A stretch of 64,000 nucleotides of DNA, from assembly GCF_014649395.1 (NCBI RefSeq), contig NZ_BMSY01000008.1, positions 248,001-312,000 of the forward strand, written 5' to 3'. Shown here piece after piece: positions 53,901 to 61,076 of the stretch. The number at the start of each line of letters is the position of its first letter. The stretch's first letter is position 1. The stretch comes from Streptomyces aureoverticillatus. GTDB lineage: Bacteria; Actinomycetota; Actinomycetes; Streptomycetales; Streptomycetaceae. The notes beneath the pieces are model-generated. The model was not told the origin of the DNA. It did no database searches and worked only from the letters and a program-made list of their open reading frames with translations. The translations under genes and the position numbers were made by a program.

Positions 53901-54347
53901 GCGGGTCTGCCCGCCGACTTCGGCCCGTTCTTCTGGGCGCAGGCCCAGCCGGGACGGCCGGTGCCGACGCTCGCCGAGATGGCTCAGGAGCGGGGCGTGC
54001 AGCCCGCCTCCGACGCCGGTTCGTACCTGGTCATGGGCAGCGACTTCGGCCGGGCGATCTGCGTCCAGTACGGGACGGCGCACATCGTCGCCGTGCCCGT
54101 CGAGGCCGGCCCCGGCGGCGCCCCCGTGCCGCCGCAGTTCGTGAACACGGGCCTGCCCGAGTTCGCCCGCTGCCTCGGCCTGCTCGGCCGCATGTGGCGG
54201 CTGCGCTACGGGCTCAACCAGGAGCAGGCGGGCCGCTGGACCGTCGACTTCCAGACGCAGCTCGCCGCGCTCGACCCGGCCGCGCTCGCGTCGCCGGAGA
54301 GCTGGTGGTCGGTGCTGCTCGAGCAGATGTGGGACGGACTGCTGTAG
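50985..54347 (+). CDS. Imm35/YrhB-like - Pro-rich linker - XOO_2897-like deaminase - SUKH-4-like fusion protein
   Basis: A 1120-residue protein, probably cytoplasmic (no signal or TM). Residues 1-~90 resemble YrhB/Imm35 (A-E-E-W-I-N...W-A-E-D...I-A-R-D-S-G-E-A-T-L-W). About 130-790 is Pro/Ala/Gly-rich repeat. Residues ~800-905 hold a deaminase-like domain with H853-T-E855 and C859-D-L-P-G-A-Y-C866, the XOO_2897/nucleotide-deaminase pattern. About 938-1120 resembles SUKH-4 (V-M-G-S-D-F-G-R-A-I-C-V...A-P-V-P-P-Q-F-V-N-T). ATG at 50985; a GTG at 50973 overlapping the upstream stop (GTGA) is an alternative. Domain names are from memory of family patterns; the central part has no recognisable fold. 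Confidence 0.6.
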   Translation: MVTFAQAQERAEEWINGDVPGPGHREVRVREFELGFVVWAEDREGGPRSDGGHQRLVIARDSGEATLWPALPVGEVIRRYEEEYGVPETAPEPAPAAPQRMDLNQTSFLLSPPEWLQEAADKLGIPDRSGRSAQGGEGAGGSGAGAGAGSGSGSAGAGVGAASGGAGTGADWAAGGGSSAPAGSGAASGPAGASAAEPSAAPGAPAAPAAQATPAAPGGGTPWPSAGGPGGGQHSGAGDSGTGAGEPASATPWAGTDTNTGADDEDVAVPLPATVFSPPLVAPGREGDDEASPAVSPEAKTALMSGGSQLPKTALAPAIDDPQAGTPDSQLPPPSGAPAGGPNMPPPSGAPAGGPNMPPPPAGSAVGGPGLPPPSGAPVGGPNVPPPPAGSAVGGPPMPPPPAGSGVGGPNTPPPPAGSSAGGPGVPPLPEGYAAGGSDLPQTSGGPAGAPSASPPAGPPGGGSYASPPPAGPGAPSTYGYPQGPEGSGAPGAPGASTPPPGAPSAPGAGATPPPAGPGAPAGGYVPTQLMSPLGPEGQAPGAGAAPPPAGTGAPGAPAAPGAPAAPGAPGTPGAPQPPGAPGAPGTPPGGVHHAATMLADPSLGGGVKPPGGPGAPGAPGAPQPPGPPGAPGAPGAPQPPGAPGAPGTPPGGVHHAATMLADPSLGGGVKPPVAPGAPGAPGAPQSPGPPGAPGTPGAPPPPAAPGAPGGGVHHAATMLAGPAVGGPGAPMPPGAPGAPGAPGAPAAPMPPGAPGTPGAPGMPPPAQGAVPGMAPGPGVAPAPGQPYGYPHPPTGQPTVGPGYQAVLRYRAPDGSEQQVIRRSAPGTPHPEWQIFHELRGMNIPPDQVLELHTELESCDLPGAYCARMIRETWPQARITSIAPYGKDHASRQQGMQQLLAHQGELHQVADGPARLAPVRAPLPPVPPAPPLPPEGVAQELAGAFGPGVFRFDQRAVSRQGVPDVVAHTLVVAGLPADFGPFFWAQAQPGRPVPTLAEMAQERGVQPASDAGSYLVMGSDFGRAICVQYGTAHIVAVPVEAGPGGAPVPPQFVNTGLPEFARCLGLLGRMWRLRYGLNQEQAGRWTVDFQTQLAALDPAALASPESWWSVLLEQMWDGLL
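51975..52270 (+). repeat. Coding repeat: ~45-bp units of P-P-P-(S/A)-G-(A/S)-x-x-G-G-P
   Basis: Within the linker of the 50985-54347 gene, about six imperfect units of ~15 codons alternate P-P-P-S-G-A-P-x-G-G-P and P-P-P-A-G-S-x-x-G-G-P. Expected to be unstable by slippage or recombination. Confidence 0.65.
52620..53330 (+). repeat. Coding repeat: collagen-like G-A-P-G-A-P units and ~190-bp modules
   Basis: Gly-Ala-Pro triplets are interrupted three times by a module G-G-V-H-H-A-A-T-M-L-A, twice continued by D-P-S-L-G-G-G-V-K-P-P (near 52755, 52940 and 53120). The DNA modules are close copies. The threonine-centred T-x-L motif (A-T-M-L-A, P-T-Q-L-M, K-T-A-L-M, K-T-A-L-A) recurs through the linker. 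Confidence 0.65.
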
Positions 54348-54572
54348 CGCGGAACGTACGGACGAGGCGCTCGACCTGGGGTGACGGGTCGAGCGCCGCC
54401 TTCGTACGCGCTCGCGTACGCGGCCGGTCCCACGCGTGCGCGGTCGGCCCCACGGAGCCCGATCAGGCCTTCGACGTACGCCGGAACGACAACCCGATTC
54501 CGACTTCCGGCACCAATTGACGCATCCTTGACCGGATGGAGTGGGCGGAGTGTCGCGTTATGACCACTTCCG

Positions 54573-54586
54573 CTTGATCCATCAAG
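54573..54586 (+). promoter_or_regulatory. Perfect palindrome CTTGATCCATCAAG upstream of the coiled-coil gene
   Basis: Arms CTTGAT and ATCAAG around CC, 73 bp before the start codon at 54659, in an AT-richer patch. Possible operator or promoter element. Confidence 0.35.
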
Positions 54587-54658
54587 ATGTGCGCCAATCG
54601 CGTTGTACGCGGTCGGCGCGACGGCGAGAGTCTGTGTGGGCGAAAGAGGGGATCAAGG

Positions 54659-55597
54659 ATGAGCGGCAGCGGTGTGTCGGTGTCACCTCATGGCTTCGTC
54701 GCCGTGCGCGGGCGCGGTTACCGTCCCCGGCAGGTGGACGCGTACGCCGACGCGCTCTCCAGAGACCGCGACGCGGCGTGGGAACGGGCCGCCCGCCTCA
54801 CCGTCCTCGCGAAGGACATGGGCGCCGAGGCCGAGCGGATGCGCGAGGTCGTCGCGCAGCTCCCTTCGCAGACGTACGAGGAACTGGGGCAACGCGCGCA
54901 GTATCTGCTGGCGTTGGCCGAGGAGGAGGCCGCGGCCGTCCGGGAGGAGGCCGCGGCCTCCGCACGCCAGGTCGAGGAGACCGCCGAGGCCGAGGCCGCG
55001 GCGGTGCGCGAGTCCGCGCGGGCGTACGCCGAGACGGTGTGCGGCGAGGCGGAGGAGCGGGCGCGGCAGCGGCTGCTCGCGGACCGCGCCACCGCCGACG
55101 AGACGCGGGCCGCCGCCCGGAGCGACGCGAAGGAGTGGCGCGGCGAGGCGCTGGCCGCGCTGCGGGAGATGCGGCAGCGGACCAGCGGGCTGCTCGCCGA
55201 GCTGGAGAAGGACCACACCGAGCGCTGGGAGGCCGCCGAACGGGAGATCGCCGAGCGCGAGGCCGCGGCCGAGGCGCACGAGGCGTCCCTCGTCGAGGCC
55301 GCCGAGGCCCGGCTCGTCGAGGCCGAGCGCGCCCATGCCCAGGCCCAGGAGGACGCCCGGCACGGGCAGGAGGACGCGTCGGCGCGCGCCGCGGACATTC
55401 TCGCGCGGGCGCGGATGCGGGAGGAGCGCATCGGGCGGGAGACGGAGCGGATTCTCCGTGAGCACGGGGAGCGGTGGGACGAGGTGCGGGCGCACATGGA
55501 TCACGTGCGCAGCAGCTTGGCCTCCTTGACCGGCCGGGGGTACGAGGAGGAAGGTCCCGGCACCGTGCCCGGCCCCGCGGCCGGCGGGGGGTCCTGA
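54659..55597 (+). CDS. DivIVA/FilP-like coiled-coil protein
   Basis: A 312-residue cytoplasmic protein. Residues ~8-45 (F-V-A-V-R-G-R-G-Y-R-P-R-Q-V-D-A-Y-A-D-A-L) are the DivIVA-type N-terminal motif that binds curved membrane. From ~50 to 290 it is nearly all Ala/Glu/Arg heptad coiled coil (EEEAAAVREEAAASARQ), ending in a Gly/Pro tail. Such proteins act in polar growth, cytoskeleton or septum organisation in Streptomyces (often annotated cellulose-binding protein). ATG at 54659 with GAGGGG 8 nt upstream. It follows the toxin-fusion gene by 311 bp; a functional link is not evident. Confidence 0.8.
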   Translation: MSGSGVSVSPHGFVAVRGRGYRPRQVDAYADALSRDRDAAWERAARLTVLAKDMGAEAERMREVVAQLPSQTYEELGQRAQYLLALAEEEAAAVREEAAASARQVEETAEAEAAAVRESARAYAETVCGEAEERARQRLLADRATADETRAAARSDAKEWRGEALAALREMRQRTSGLLAELEKDHTERWEAAEREIAEREAAAEAHEASLVEAAEARLVEAERAHAQAQEDARHGQEDASARAADILARARMREERIGRETERILREHGERWDEVRAHMDHVRSSLASLTGRGYEEEGPGTVPGPAAGGGS

Positions 55598-55710
55598 CCG
55601 TCTCGCTCCGTGCTGCGGCCCGGATGCCTCAGTCCCGCCGCTGCGCGGCGGATGCCTCCCCCCTCTCACCCGTTGCTGGAACCACGGGGCGGGCGTCAGG
55701 TCGGCCTCCC

Positions 55711-55783
55711 TGGGCGGGACCGTGACGGTCAGGGTCATGTGTGGGCGGGGCCGTGACGGACGGGGTCATATGTGGGCGGGTGG
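55711..55783. repeat. 31-bp tandem repeat
   Basis: Two full units starting TGGGCGGG at 55711 and 55742, and a partial third at 55773, containing CCGTGACGG and GGGTCAT. They lie in the 370-bp gap between the coiled-coil gene and the convergent symporter gene. The rest of the gap holds several CCGCCGC...GCGGCGG hairpins and no supported gene. Confidence 0.6.
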
Positions 55784-55967
55784 GTGGGAGAACCGCCGCG
55801 GAGCGGCGGAGAAGACGGCGCCGCAGGACGGGGGCACCGCACGGGCTGTCGGGTACCCCCAAGTCCCCGGACGGGGGCCACCGCGGGGCGCCGGGCACCC
55901 CGGTGCGGTACAGCCGGGGCAGGTGGGTGGGACACCACCCGAAGGCAAAGGCCCACGGCCAGAAACC

Positions 55968-57587
55968 TCACCGCCCACGCGCCCCGCGGGCCCCCGCCCC
56001 GGCCAGAATGAACGGCTCCACCGCCTCGTACCGCCCCCGCTGCTCCCGCTGCACCGCCCGGCGCGAGCCGACCGTGCCCAGCCAGCCGAGGAGGAAGCCG
56101 AGCGGGATGGAGGCGAGGCCGGTCGTGGTGAAGGGGAACCAGTTGAAGTCGTGGTCGGGGAACGCGGCGCCGGGCGAGCCGGAGACCAGGTTCGTGCCCG
56201 TCATGAGCACGGCGCAGCCGACCGTGCCGCCGATGAGCGTCCACAGCAGCCCCGCCCGGGTGAACCGGCGCCAGAACAACGTATAGATGAGCGCGGGCGC
56301 GAGCACGGACGCGCCGAGGCAGAACGACAGCGTCACCAGCGGCTGCAGGTTGCGGTCCTGGATGAGCACGGCGAGGGTGATGGCGAGGGCGCCCACGGCC
56401 AGCGCCGAGCCGCGCGCGAGCGTCATCTCCGCGCGCGGCGCGAGATCGCGGCGGCAGGCCGCGAACACGTCGTGGGCCAGGGAGTTGGCGCAGGCGAGGA
56501 TCATCCCGGCCACGGACGCGAGCAGCGTCAGGAAGATCGCGGTGGCGACGGTCGTGAACAGCAGTGTCTCGGCCGTGGACGCGTCGGCCCCGAACACCGC
56601 CCGGGACCCGAGCAGATAGGCCGTGTTGCCCTGCGGGTCGTGCCCGGCGACCGCCGCCCGCCCGAGCATCGCCGTCGTACCGAACCCGATGACGGTGATG
56701 ATGACGACGAAGAGCGCGACCGAGGACACCGCCCAGGACAGGGAGCGCCTTATCTCCGGCGCGCTGCGCGCGGTGTACATGCGCATCGTGATGTGCGGCA
56801 GACACGCGCCGCCGAGGACCACGGTGAGTTCAGAGCTGATCATGTCGAGGCGAGGGGCCGCGCCGCCGTCGAACTGGAGGCCCGACTGGAGGTAGGCGGG
56901 CCCGAGGTCGCTGCCCTCCCGCGCGGCGAGCAGCAGCGCGCCCGGGTCCCAGTCGAAGCGGCTGAGGATGAGCGCGGCGACGACCGTCCCGGAGCCGAGC
57001 AGGATCACCATCTTGAGGATCTGGATCAGGGCGGTGCCCTTCATCCCGCCGATCGCCGCGTAGCTGATCATCAGCGCGCCGAGCGCGATCACGCAGCCGG
57101 TCTTCAGGCCGGGGCTGGAGAAGCCCAGGATGAAGGCGAGCAGGTCGCCCGCGCCCGCCAGTTGGACGAGCATGAGCGGCAGGAGCGCGGCGAGGGTGGC
57201 CGCGCACGCGGTGATGCGGACCGCCCGTCCCGGCATCCGGCGGGCCAGTACGTCGCCCATCGTGAACTGCCCCGCGTTGCGCAGCGGTTCGGCCAGCAGG
57301 AACATCAGGAGCATCAGCGAGAGCGACGTACTCAGGGCCAGGACCACGCCGTCGTACCCGAGCAGCGCGATGACGCCCGTGGTGCCGAGGACGGACGCGG
57401 CGGAGATGTAGTCGCCCGCGATGGCCAGGCCGTTGCGCATCGGCGTGAGCCCGCCGTAGCCGGTGTAGAACTCGCCGAGCCCGTCGCGGTCCGGCCCGGT
57501 CATCACGCACAGCAGCAGCGTCAGTGTGACGACGGCCGTGAAGGCGACCAGGGACATGCTCTGTGCGGCGTCAGCGGAGCTGCCCAC
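55968..57587 (-). CDS. Sodium:solute symporter (ActP-like, monocarboxylate type)
   Basis: A 539-residue SSS-family permease with about 13 hydrophobic helices. Features: E-F-Y-T-G-Y-G-G-L-T-P-M-R-N-G-L-A-I-A-G-D-Y-I-S-A-A-S, which is the ActP/MctC-type first loop, and the Ser/Thr-rich sodium-site helix. The pairing with an upstream DUF485 protein supports acetate/propionate/pyruvate uptake. GTG start overlaps the DUF485 gene by 17 bp. Confidence 0.88.
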   Translation of the reverse strand: MGSSADAAQSMSLVAFTAVVTLTLLLCVMTGPDRDGLGEFYTGYGGLTPMRNGLAIAGDYISAASVLGTTGVIALLGYDGVVLALSTSLSLMLLMFLLAEPLRNAGQFTMGDVLARRMPGRAVRITACAATLAALLPLMLVQLAGAGDLLAFILGFSSPGLKTGCVIALGALMISYAAIGGMKGTALIQILKMVILLGSGTVVAALILSRFDWDPGALLLAAREGSDLGPAYLQSGLQFDGGAAPRLDMISSELTVVLGGACLPHITMRMYTARSAPEIRRSLSWAVSSVALFVVIITVIGFGTTAMLGRAAVAGHDPQGNTAYLLGSRAVFGADASTAETLLFTTVATAIFLTLLASVAGMILACANSLAHDVFAACRRDLAPRAEMTLARGSALAVGALAITLAVLIQDRNLQPLVTLSFCLGASVLAPALIYTLFWRRFTRAGLLWTLIGGTVGCAVLMTGTNLVSGSPGAAFPDHDFNWFPFTTTGLASIPLGFLLGWLGTVGSRRAVQREQRGRYEAVEPFILAGAGARGARGR

Positions 57588-58002
57588 GGTTCGCCTCCAG
57601 TTCCGCCAACTTGCGCAGTCGCGCGGCCAGTTGGTCCAGGCGGCGGCGCGCCGTGAACTCGTACAGCGCTATGGCGACGCACATCACCGGCAGTTGTACG
57701 AGGCCGAGCAGCAGGCCCGTCGTCAGGCCGCCGGAGACCATGCCGTTCATGAACGACGGGGCGCAGGCGGACAGGAGCAGGAAGAGCGTGAAGTAGCCGA
57801 GCGCGGTGAGCGTGGCGACGCGGCGCTGCCGGCGGTAGGCGGTGCGCAGGACGCGGAGGTCGCGATGGTGGCCGAGGGCGGGGTGGCGCGGGGCGGGGGG
57901 TGCGGAGGGTGTCGGGGGTGTCGGGGGAGTCGGGGGCGGAGCGACGGGCTGCCAGGGGTAGGTGGCGTACGACGGGGACGAGTCGTGCGGAGGGTGGGTC
58001 AT
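57571..58002 (-). CDS. DUF485 membrane protein (YjcH-like symporter partner)
   Basis: A 143-residue protein. A Pro/Ala/His-rich N-terminus (~1-45) precedes the DUF485 part with two TM helices (TLTALGYFTLFLLLSACAPS and TTGLLLGLVQLPVMCVAIALYEF) and a basic tail. DUF485 proteins are encoded with acetate symporters. ATG at 58002 with GAGAGGAG; overlap with the symporter gene indicates coupling. Confidence 0.85.
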   Translation of the reverse strand: MTHPPHDSSPSYATYPWQPVAPPPTPPTPPTPSAPPAPRHPALGHHRDLRVLRTAYRRQRRVATLTALGYFTLFLLLSACAPSFMNGMVSGGLTTGLLLGLVQLPVMCVAIALYEFTARRRLDQLAARLRKLAELEANRGQLR

Positions 58003-58105
58003 CCCGGTTCTCCTCTCCAAGCGCGGCTTCGGTCCGGTGCGGACCGCGAGGGAGCGAGGGCCGAGAACGCTACTGGCAGGTAGGGGTGGCGCGCGGGGTT
58101 TTCGG

Positions 58106-58125
58106 CATACTGATCAGTCGGTATG
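58106..58125. promoter_or_regulatory. Imperfect 20-bp palindrome CATAC...GTATG, candidate TetR-type operator
   Basis: Outer 5-bp arms CATAC and GTATG match perfectly with further inner pairs (GA/TC). It lies ~105 bp upstream of the DUF485-symporter operon and just past the MFS gene stop, in the only gap between them. A regulator gene is not adjacent. Confidence 0.4.
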
Positions 58126-58170
58126 GGCTTCCCGGAGTGAGGGATGCGTCAACTGTGGCTTTTGGGGCGG

Positions 58171-59811
58171 CTATTGCTGCTGAGGTTCCTCGTTCTTCGG
58201 CTGAGGTTCCTTGTCCTTCGGGAGCGGTTCCTCGTCCTCCTGCCGGGGCCCTTCCTGCTCCTGGAGCACGGGGAAGCGCCTCGGCGCCACGAAGAGCAGC
58301 ACCAGCAGGCACACCACGGCCGCGCACGCCGCGCCGACGTACACGGAGTCGACGGCCGCGTCCACCGCGCGCCGCAGCCGGTCCGCGTCCGCCACCGAGT
58401 CCGGGTCGTCCAGGGCCTTCGCCACCGAGTCCAGCGAGCCCGCCCCGCCCAGCTTCGCGCTCAGCACCCCGTTCGCCACCGCCCCGAACAGCGCGGCGCC
58501 GACGGTCTGCCCGATCTGGCGGCAGAACAGCACCGAGGCGGTCGTCGTGCCGCGCTCCGACCAGCCCACGGTCGACTGGACGCCCACGATGAGCGGCAGT
58601 TGGAAGAGCCCGAGCGCCGCGCCGAGCAGCAGCATCAGCAGGGCGGGCTGCCAGGCCGAGCCCGGGTAGGGCAGCACGGGGAAGGCGAACAGCACGCAGG
58701 CCGCGGCGCCGATGCCGAGCATCGCCGTGTTGCGGAAGCCGACGCGCCGGTAGACGTGCTGGCTGAGCGCCGCCGACACCGGCCAGCTCAGGGTCATCAC
58801 GGAGAGCACGAAACCCGCGGCGATGGGCGCGAGTTGGAGCACCGACTGGGCGTACGTCGGCAGGAAGACCGTGGGCGCCACCATCACCAGGCCGAGCGAG
58901 CCGAGCGCCAGGTTCACGGCGGCGATCGGGCGCCGCCGCCACACCCAGCCGGGGATGATCGGGTCGGCCGCGCGCCGCTCGATGACCACGACCGCCGCGA
59001 CGCACAGCAGCCCGCCCGCGAGCAGCGCGAGTGACGGCGCGGACAGCCAGCCCCAGGCGACGCCGCCCTGCACGAGCGCGGTGAGCAGCGCGCCCCCGGC
59101 GGCGAACACGGCGAGCGCGCCGGGCCAGTCGATACGTCTCCACACCTCCGTACGGGGTCCGGGCACCGTCGCCGCGCGGCCCGACTCGTGCAGGTGGCGC
59201 ACGATCAGCCACAGGGCGAGCGCGCCGATCGGCAGGTTGATCAGAAAGATCCAGCGCCAGTCCGTGTACGCGGTGACGAGGCCGCCGACCGCGGGGCCCG
59301 CGACCGCCGAAGTGGCCCACACCGTGGACAGCTTGGCCTGTATCTTCGGGCGCTCCTTGAGCGGGTACAGGTCGGCGGCGAGGGTCTGCACGGTGCCCTG
59401 CAGCGCGCCGCCGCCCAGGCCCTGGACGACGCGGAAGGCGATCAGCGCGCCCATGTTCCACGCGAGCGCGCACAGCGCCGAGCCGAGCAGGAACAGGACG
59501 CTGCCGGCGATCAGGACGGGCTTGCGGCCGAAGGTGTCGGAGAGCTTGCCGTACACCGGCAGGGTGACCGTCGCGGCGAGCAGATAGCCGGAGAACAGCC
59601 AGGAGAAGACGGAGAAGCCGCCGAGCGCGCCGACGATCTGCGGCACCGCGGTGGAGACGATGGTGGCGTCCAGGGCGGCGAGCGCCATGACGAGCATGAG
59701 CGCGGCGACGACGGCGCCGCGCTTGTCCGTACGGGGTCCGCTGTCCGGCGCTGCACTCGGTCCGCTGTCCGGCCCCGTGCTCGGTCCGCTGTCCGGCCCC
59801 GTGCTCGGCAT
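58171..59811 (-). CDS. MFS transporter, DHA2 (14-TM, EmrB/QacA) drug exporter type
   Basis: A 546-residue membrane exporter with about 14 helices. Motif A is G-K-L-S-D-T-F-G-R-K-P near residue 85; motif C region G-P-A-V-G-G-L is near 160; D-A-T-I-V-S-T-A-V-P in helix 1 is motif D1 of the family. The N-terminal ~28 residues are a G-P-D-S-G-P-S-T repeat and the last ~30 are a charged Glu/Pro/Lys/Gln tail, both unusual low-complexity additions. ATG at 59811. No regulator gene is adjacent. Substrate unknown; possibly multidrug. Confidence 0.9.
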   Translation of the reverse strand: MPSTGPDSGPSTGPDSGPSAAPDSGPRTDKRGAVVAALMLVMALAALDATIVSTAVPQIVGALGGFSVFSWLFSGYLLAATVTLPVYGKLSDTFGRKPVLIAGSVLFLLGSALCALAWNMGALIAFRVVQGLGGGALQGTVQTLAADLYPLKERPKIQAKLSTVWATSAVAGPAVGGLVTAYTDWRWIFLINLPIGALALWLIVRHLHESGRAATVPGPRTEVWRRIDWPGALAVFAAGGALLTALVQGGVAWGWLSAPSLALLAGGLLCVAAVVVIERRAADPIIPGWVWRRRPIAAVNLALGSLGLVMVAPTVFLPTYAQSVLQLAPIAAGFVLSVMTLSWPVSAALSQHVYRRVGFRNTAMLGIGAAACVLFAFPVLPYPGSAWQPALLMLLLGAALGLFQLPLIVGVQSTVGWSERGTTTASVLFCRQIGQTVGAALFGAVANGVLSAKLGGAGSLDSVAKALDDPDSVADADRLRRAVDAAVDSVYVGAACAAVVCLLVLLFVAPRRFPVLQEQEGPRQEDEEPLPKDKEPQPKNEEPQQQ

Positions 59812-59924
59812 CCCGAAATCCCTTCCCCCTGCACCTGTTGCCTCGGGTCACCTTCTCACCGGGCGGGCGTCCGGCGGGAGGGTGGAGGCTCTCCCGGCTG
59901 GTGAGGCGGGGGGAGTGGGGGCAC

Positions 59925-59978
59925 GAGGGTGGAGGAGTGTCGGCGGGAGGGTGGAGGAGTGTCGGCGGGAGGGTGGAG
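59925..59978. repeat. 22-bp tandem repeat, ~2.5 copies
   Basis: Unit starts GAGGGTGGAGGAG and ends GGCGG; two full copies at 59925 and 59947 and a partial third at 59969, upstream of the MFS gene. Confidence 0.7.
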
Positions 59979-60130
59979 CGCCCCTGAGAGACACTCCACC
60001 GCCGGGTGGAGAACCCCTAGGGGGACCTCCGTACTACGGACAGGGAGACGTTGGTACCGGCGGAGGACGAGAGCGCCTGACCTGGTCCTTAGATTGGCTT
60101 TACGCCGCGGGGCCCGGAGCGGGGTTCGGG

Positions 60131-60154
60131 TGACTGAGACGAACCTCAGTCTCG
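60131..60154. promoter_or_regulatory. Overlapping inverted repeats upstream of the ABC exporter operon
   Basis: CTGAG...CTCAG (60134-60149) and GAGAC...GTCTC (60136-60153) overlap within 24 bp, ~135 bp before the ABC ATPase start. Possible operator; no adjacent regulator. Confidence 0.35.
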
Positions 60155-60287
60155 GGGGTGGGGTTTTCCCCAGCAAAAGACTGCGCTCTGCACCAGGGCG
60201 CCGGAGCACCCCGGCGGACCAGACTGATCAGCGTGAGCGAGCGGCATCCGACGGCGCTCATCTCATCACCGACATAGGAGACTTACC

Positions 60288-61076
60288 GTGACAACGGCTG
60301 TGACCACTCCCAGGCACGGGGGTACTGGAGGGCGTACGGCCGTGGCGGCTCGGGCACGCCAGGTCGTCAAGGCCTATGGCACCGGCGAGACCCGCGTCGT
60401 CGCCCTGGACCACATCGACGTGGACATCGCCCGCGGGCAGTTCACGGCGATCATGGGCCCGTCCGGGTCCGGCAAGTCCACGCTGATGCACTGCCTCGCG
60501 GGCCTCGACACGGTCTCCTCGGGGCAGATCTATCTGGACGAGACCGAGATCACCGGCCTGAAGGACAAGAAGCTCACCCAGCTCCGCCGGGACCGCGTCG
60601 GTTTCATCTTCCAGGCGTTCAACCTGCTGCCGACGCTGAACGCCATCGAGAACATCACGCTCCCGATGGACATAGCCGGCCGCAAGCCCGACCGCGGCTG
60701 GCTGGACCAGGTGGTGGACACCGTCGGCCTCGCCGGCCGCCTCAAGCACCGGCCGACCGAGCTGTCCGGCGGCCAGCAGCAGCGCGTCGCCGTGGCCCGC
60801 GCCCTGGCGTCCCGCCCCGAGATCATCTTCGGTGACGAGCCGACCGGAAACCTGGACTCCCGCGCCGGCGCCGAGGTCCTCGGCTTCCTGCGCAGGTCGG
60901 TGACCGAGCTGGGCCAGACCATCGTGATGGTCACCCACGACCCGGTCGCCGCGTCGTACGCGGACCGGGTGCTGTATCTGGCCGACGGCCGCATCGTCGA
61001 CGAGATGTACAACCCCACCGCGGACCAGGTCCTGGACCGCATGAAGCACTTCGACGCCCGGGGGCGCACGTCATGA
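60288..61076 (+). CDS. ABC transporter ATP-binding protein (MacB/LolD-like)
   Basis: A 262-residue ATPase of a type VII (MacB-like) ABC exporter. Walker A G-P-S-G-S-G-K-S-T, Q-loop F-Q-A-F-N-L-L, signature L-S-G-G-Q-Q-Q-R and Walker B E-I-I-F-G-D-E-P-T-G-N are present; the last one is the MacB/LolD-type GDEPTGNLD. GTG start with TAGGAG. It overlaps the permease gene by 4 bp (ATGA). Confidence 0.93.
   Translation: MTTAVTTPRHGGTGGRTAVAARARQVVKAYGTGETRVVALDHIDVDIARGQFTAIMGPSGSGKSTLMHCLAGLDTVSSGQIYLDETEITGLKDKKLTQLRRDRVGFIFQAFNLLPTLNAIENITLPMDIAGRKPDRGWLDQVVDTVGLAGRLKHRPTELSGGQQQRVAVARALASRPEIIFGDEPTGNLDSRAGAEVLGFLRRSVTELGQTIVMVTHDPVAASYADRVLYLADGRIVDEMYNPTADQVLDRMKHFDARGRTS

Larger units (their letters stand above)
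59812..60287. other. Divergent intergenic region between the MFS and ABC-exporter genes
   Basis: About 480 bp. It holds a 22-bp tandem repeat (59925-59978) and an inverted-repeat cluster (60131-60154). Other parts show no gene. The two divergent genes must each take their promoter from here. Confidence 0.5.

Noticed and set aside
50535..54083. Long minus-strand open frame of over 1100 codons opposite the fusion gene
   Set aside because: It is Arg/Gly/Ala/Thr repeat without domain signals and mirrors the G-A-P repeats of the plus-strand gene; GC-rich repeats keep many frames open.
55598..55967. Short open frames in the gap between the coiled-coil and symporter genes
   Set aside because: They overlap tandem repeats and hairpins, lack ribosome sites and show no protein-like composition.
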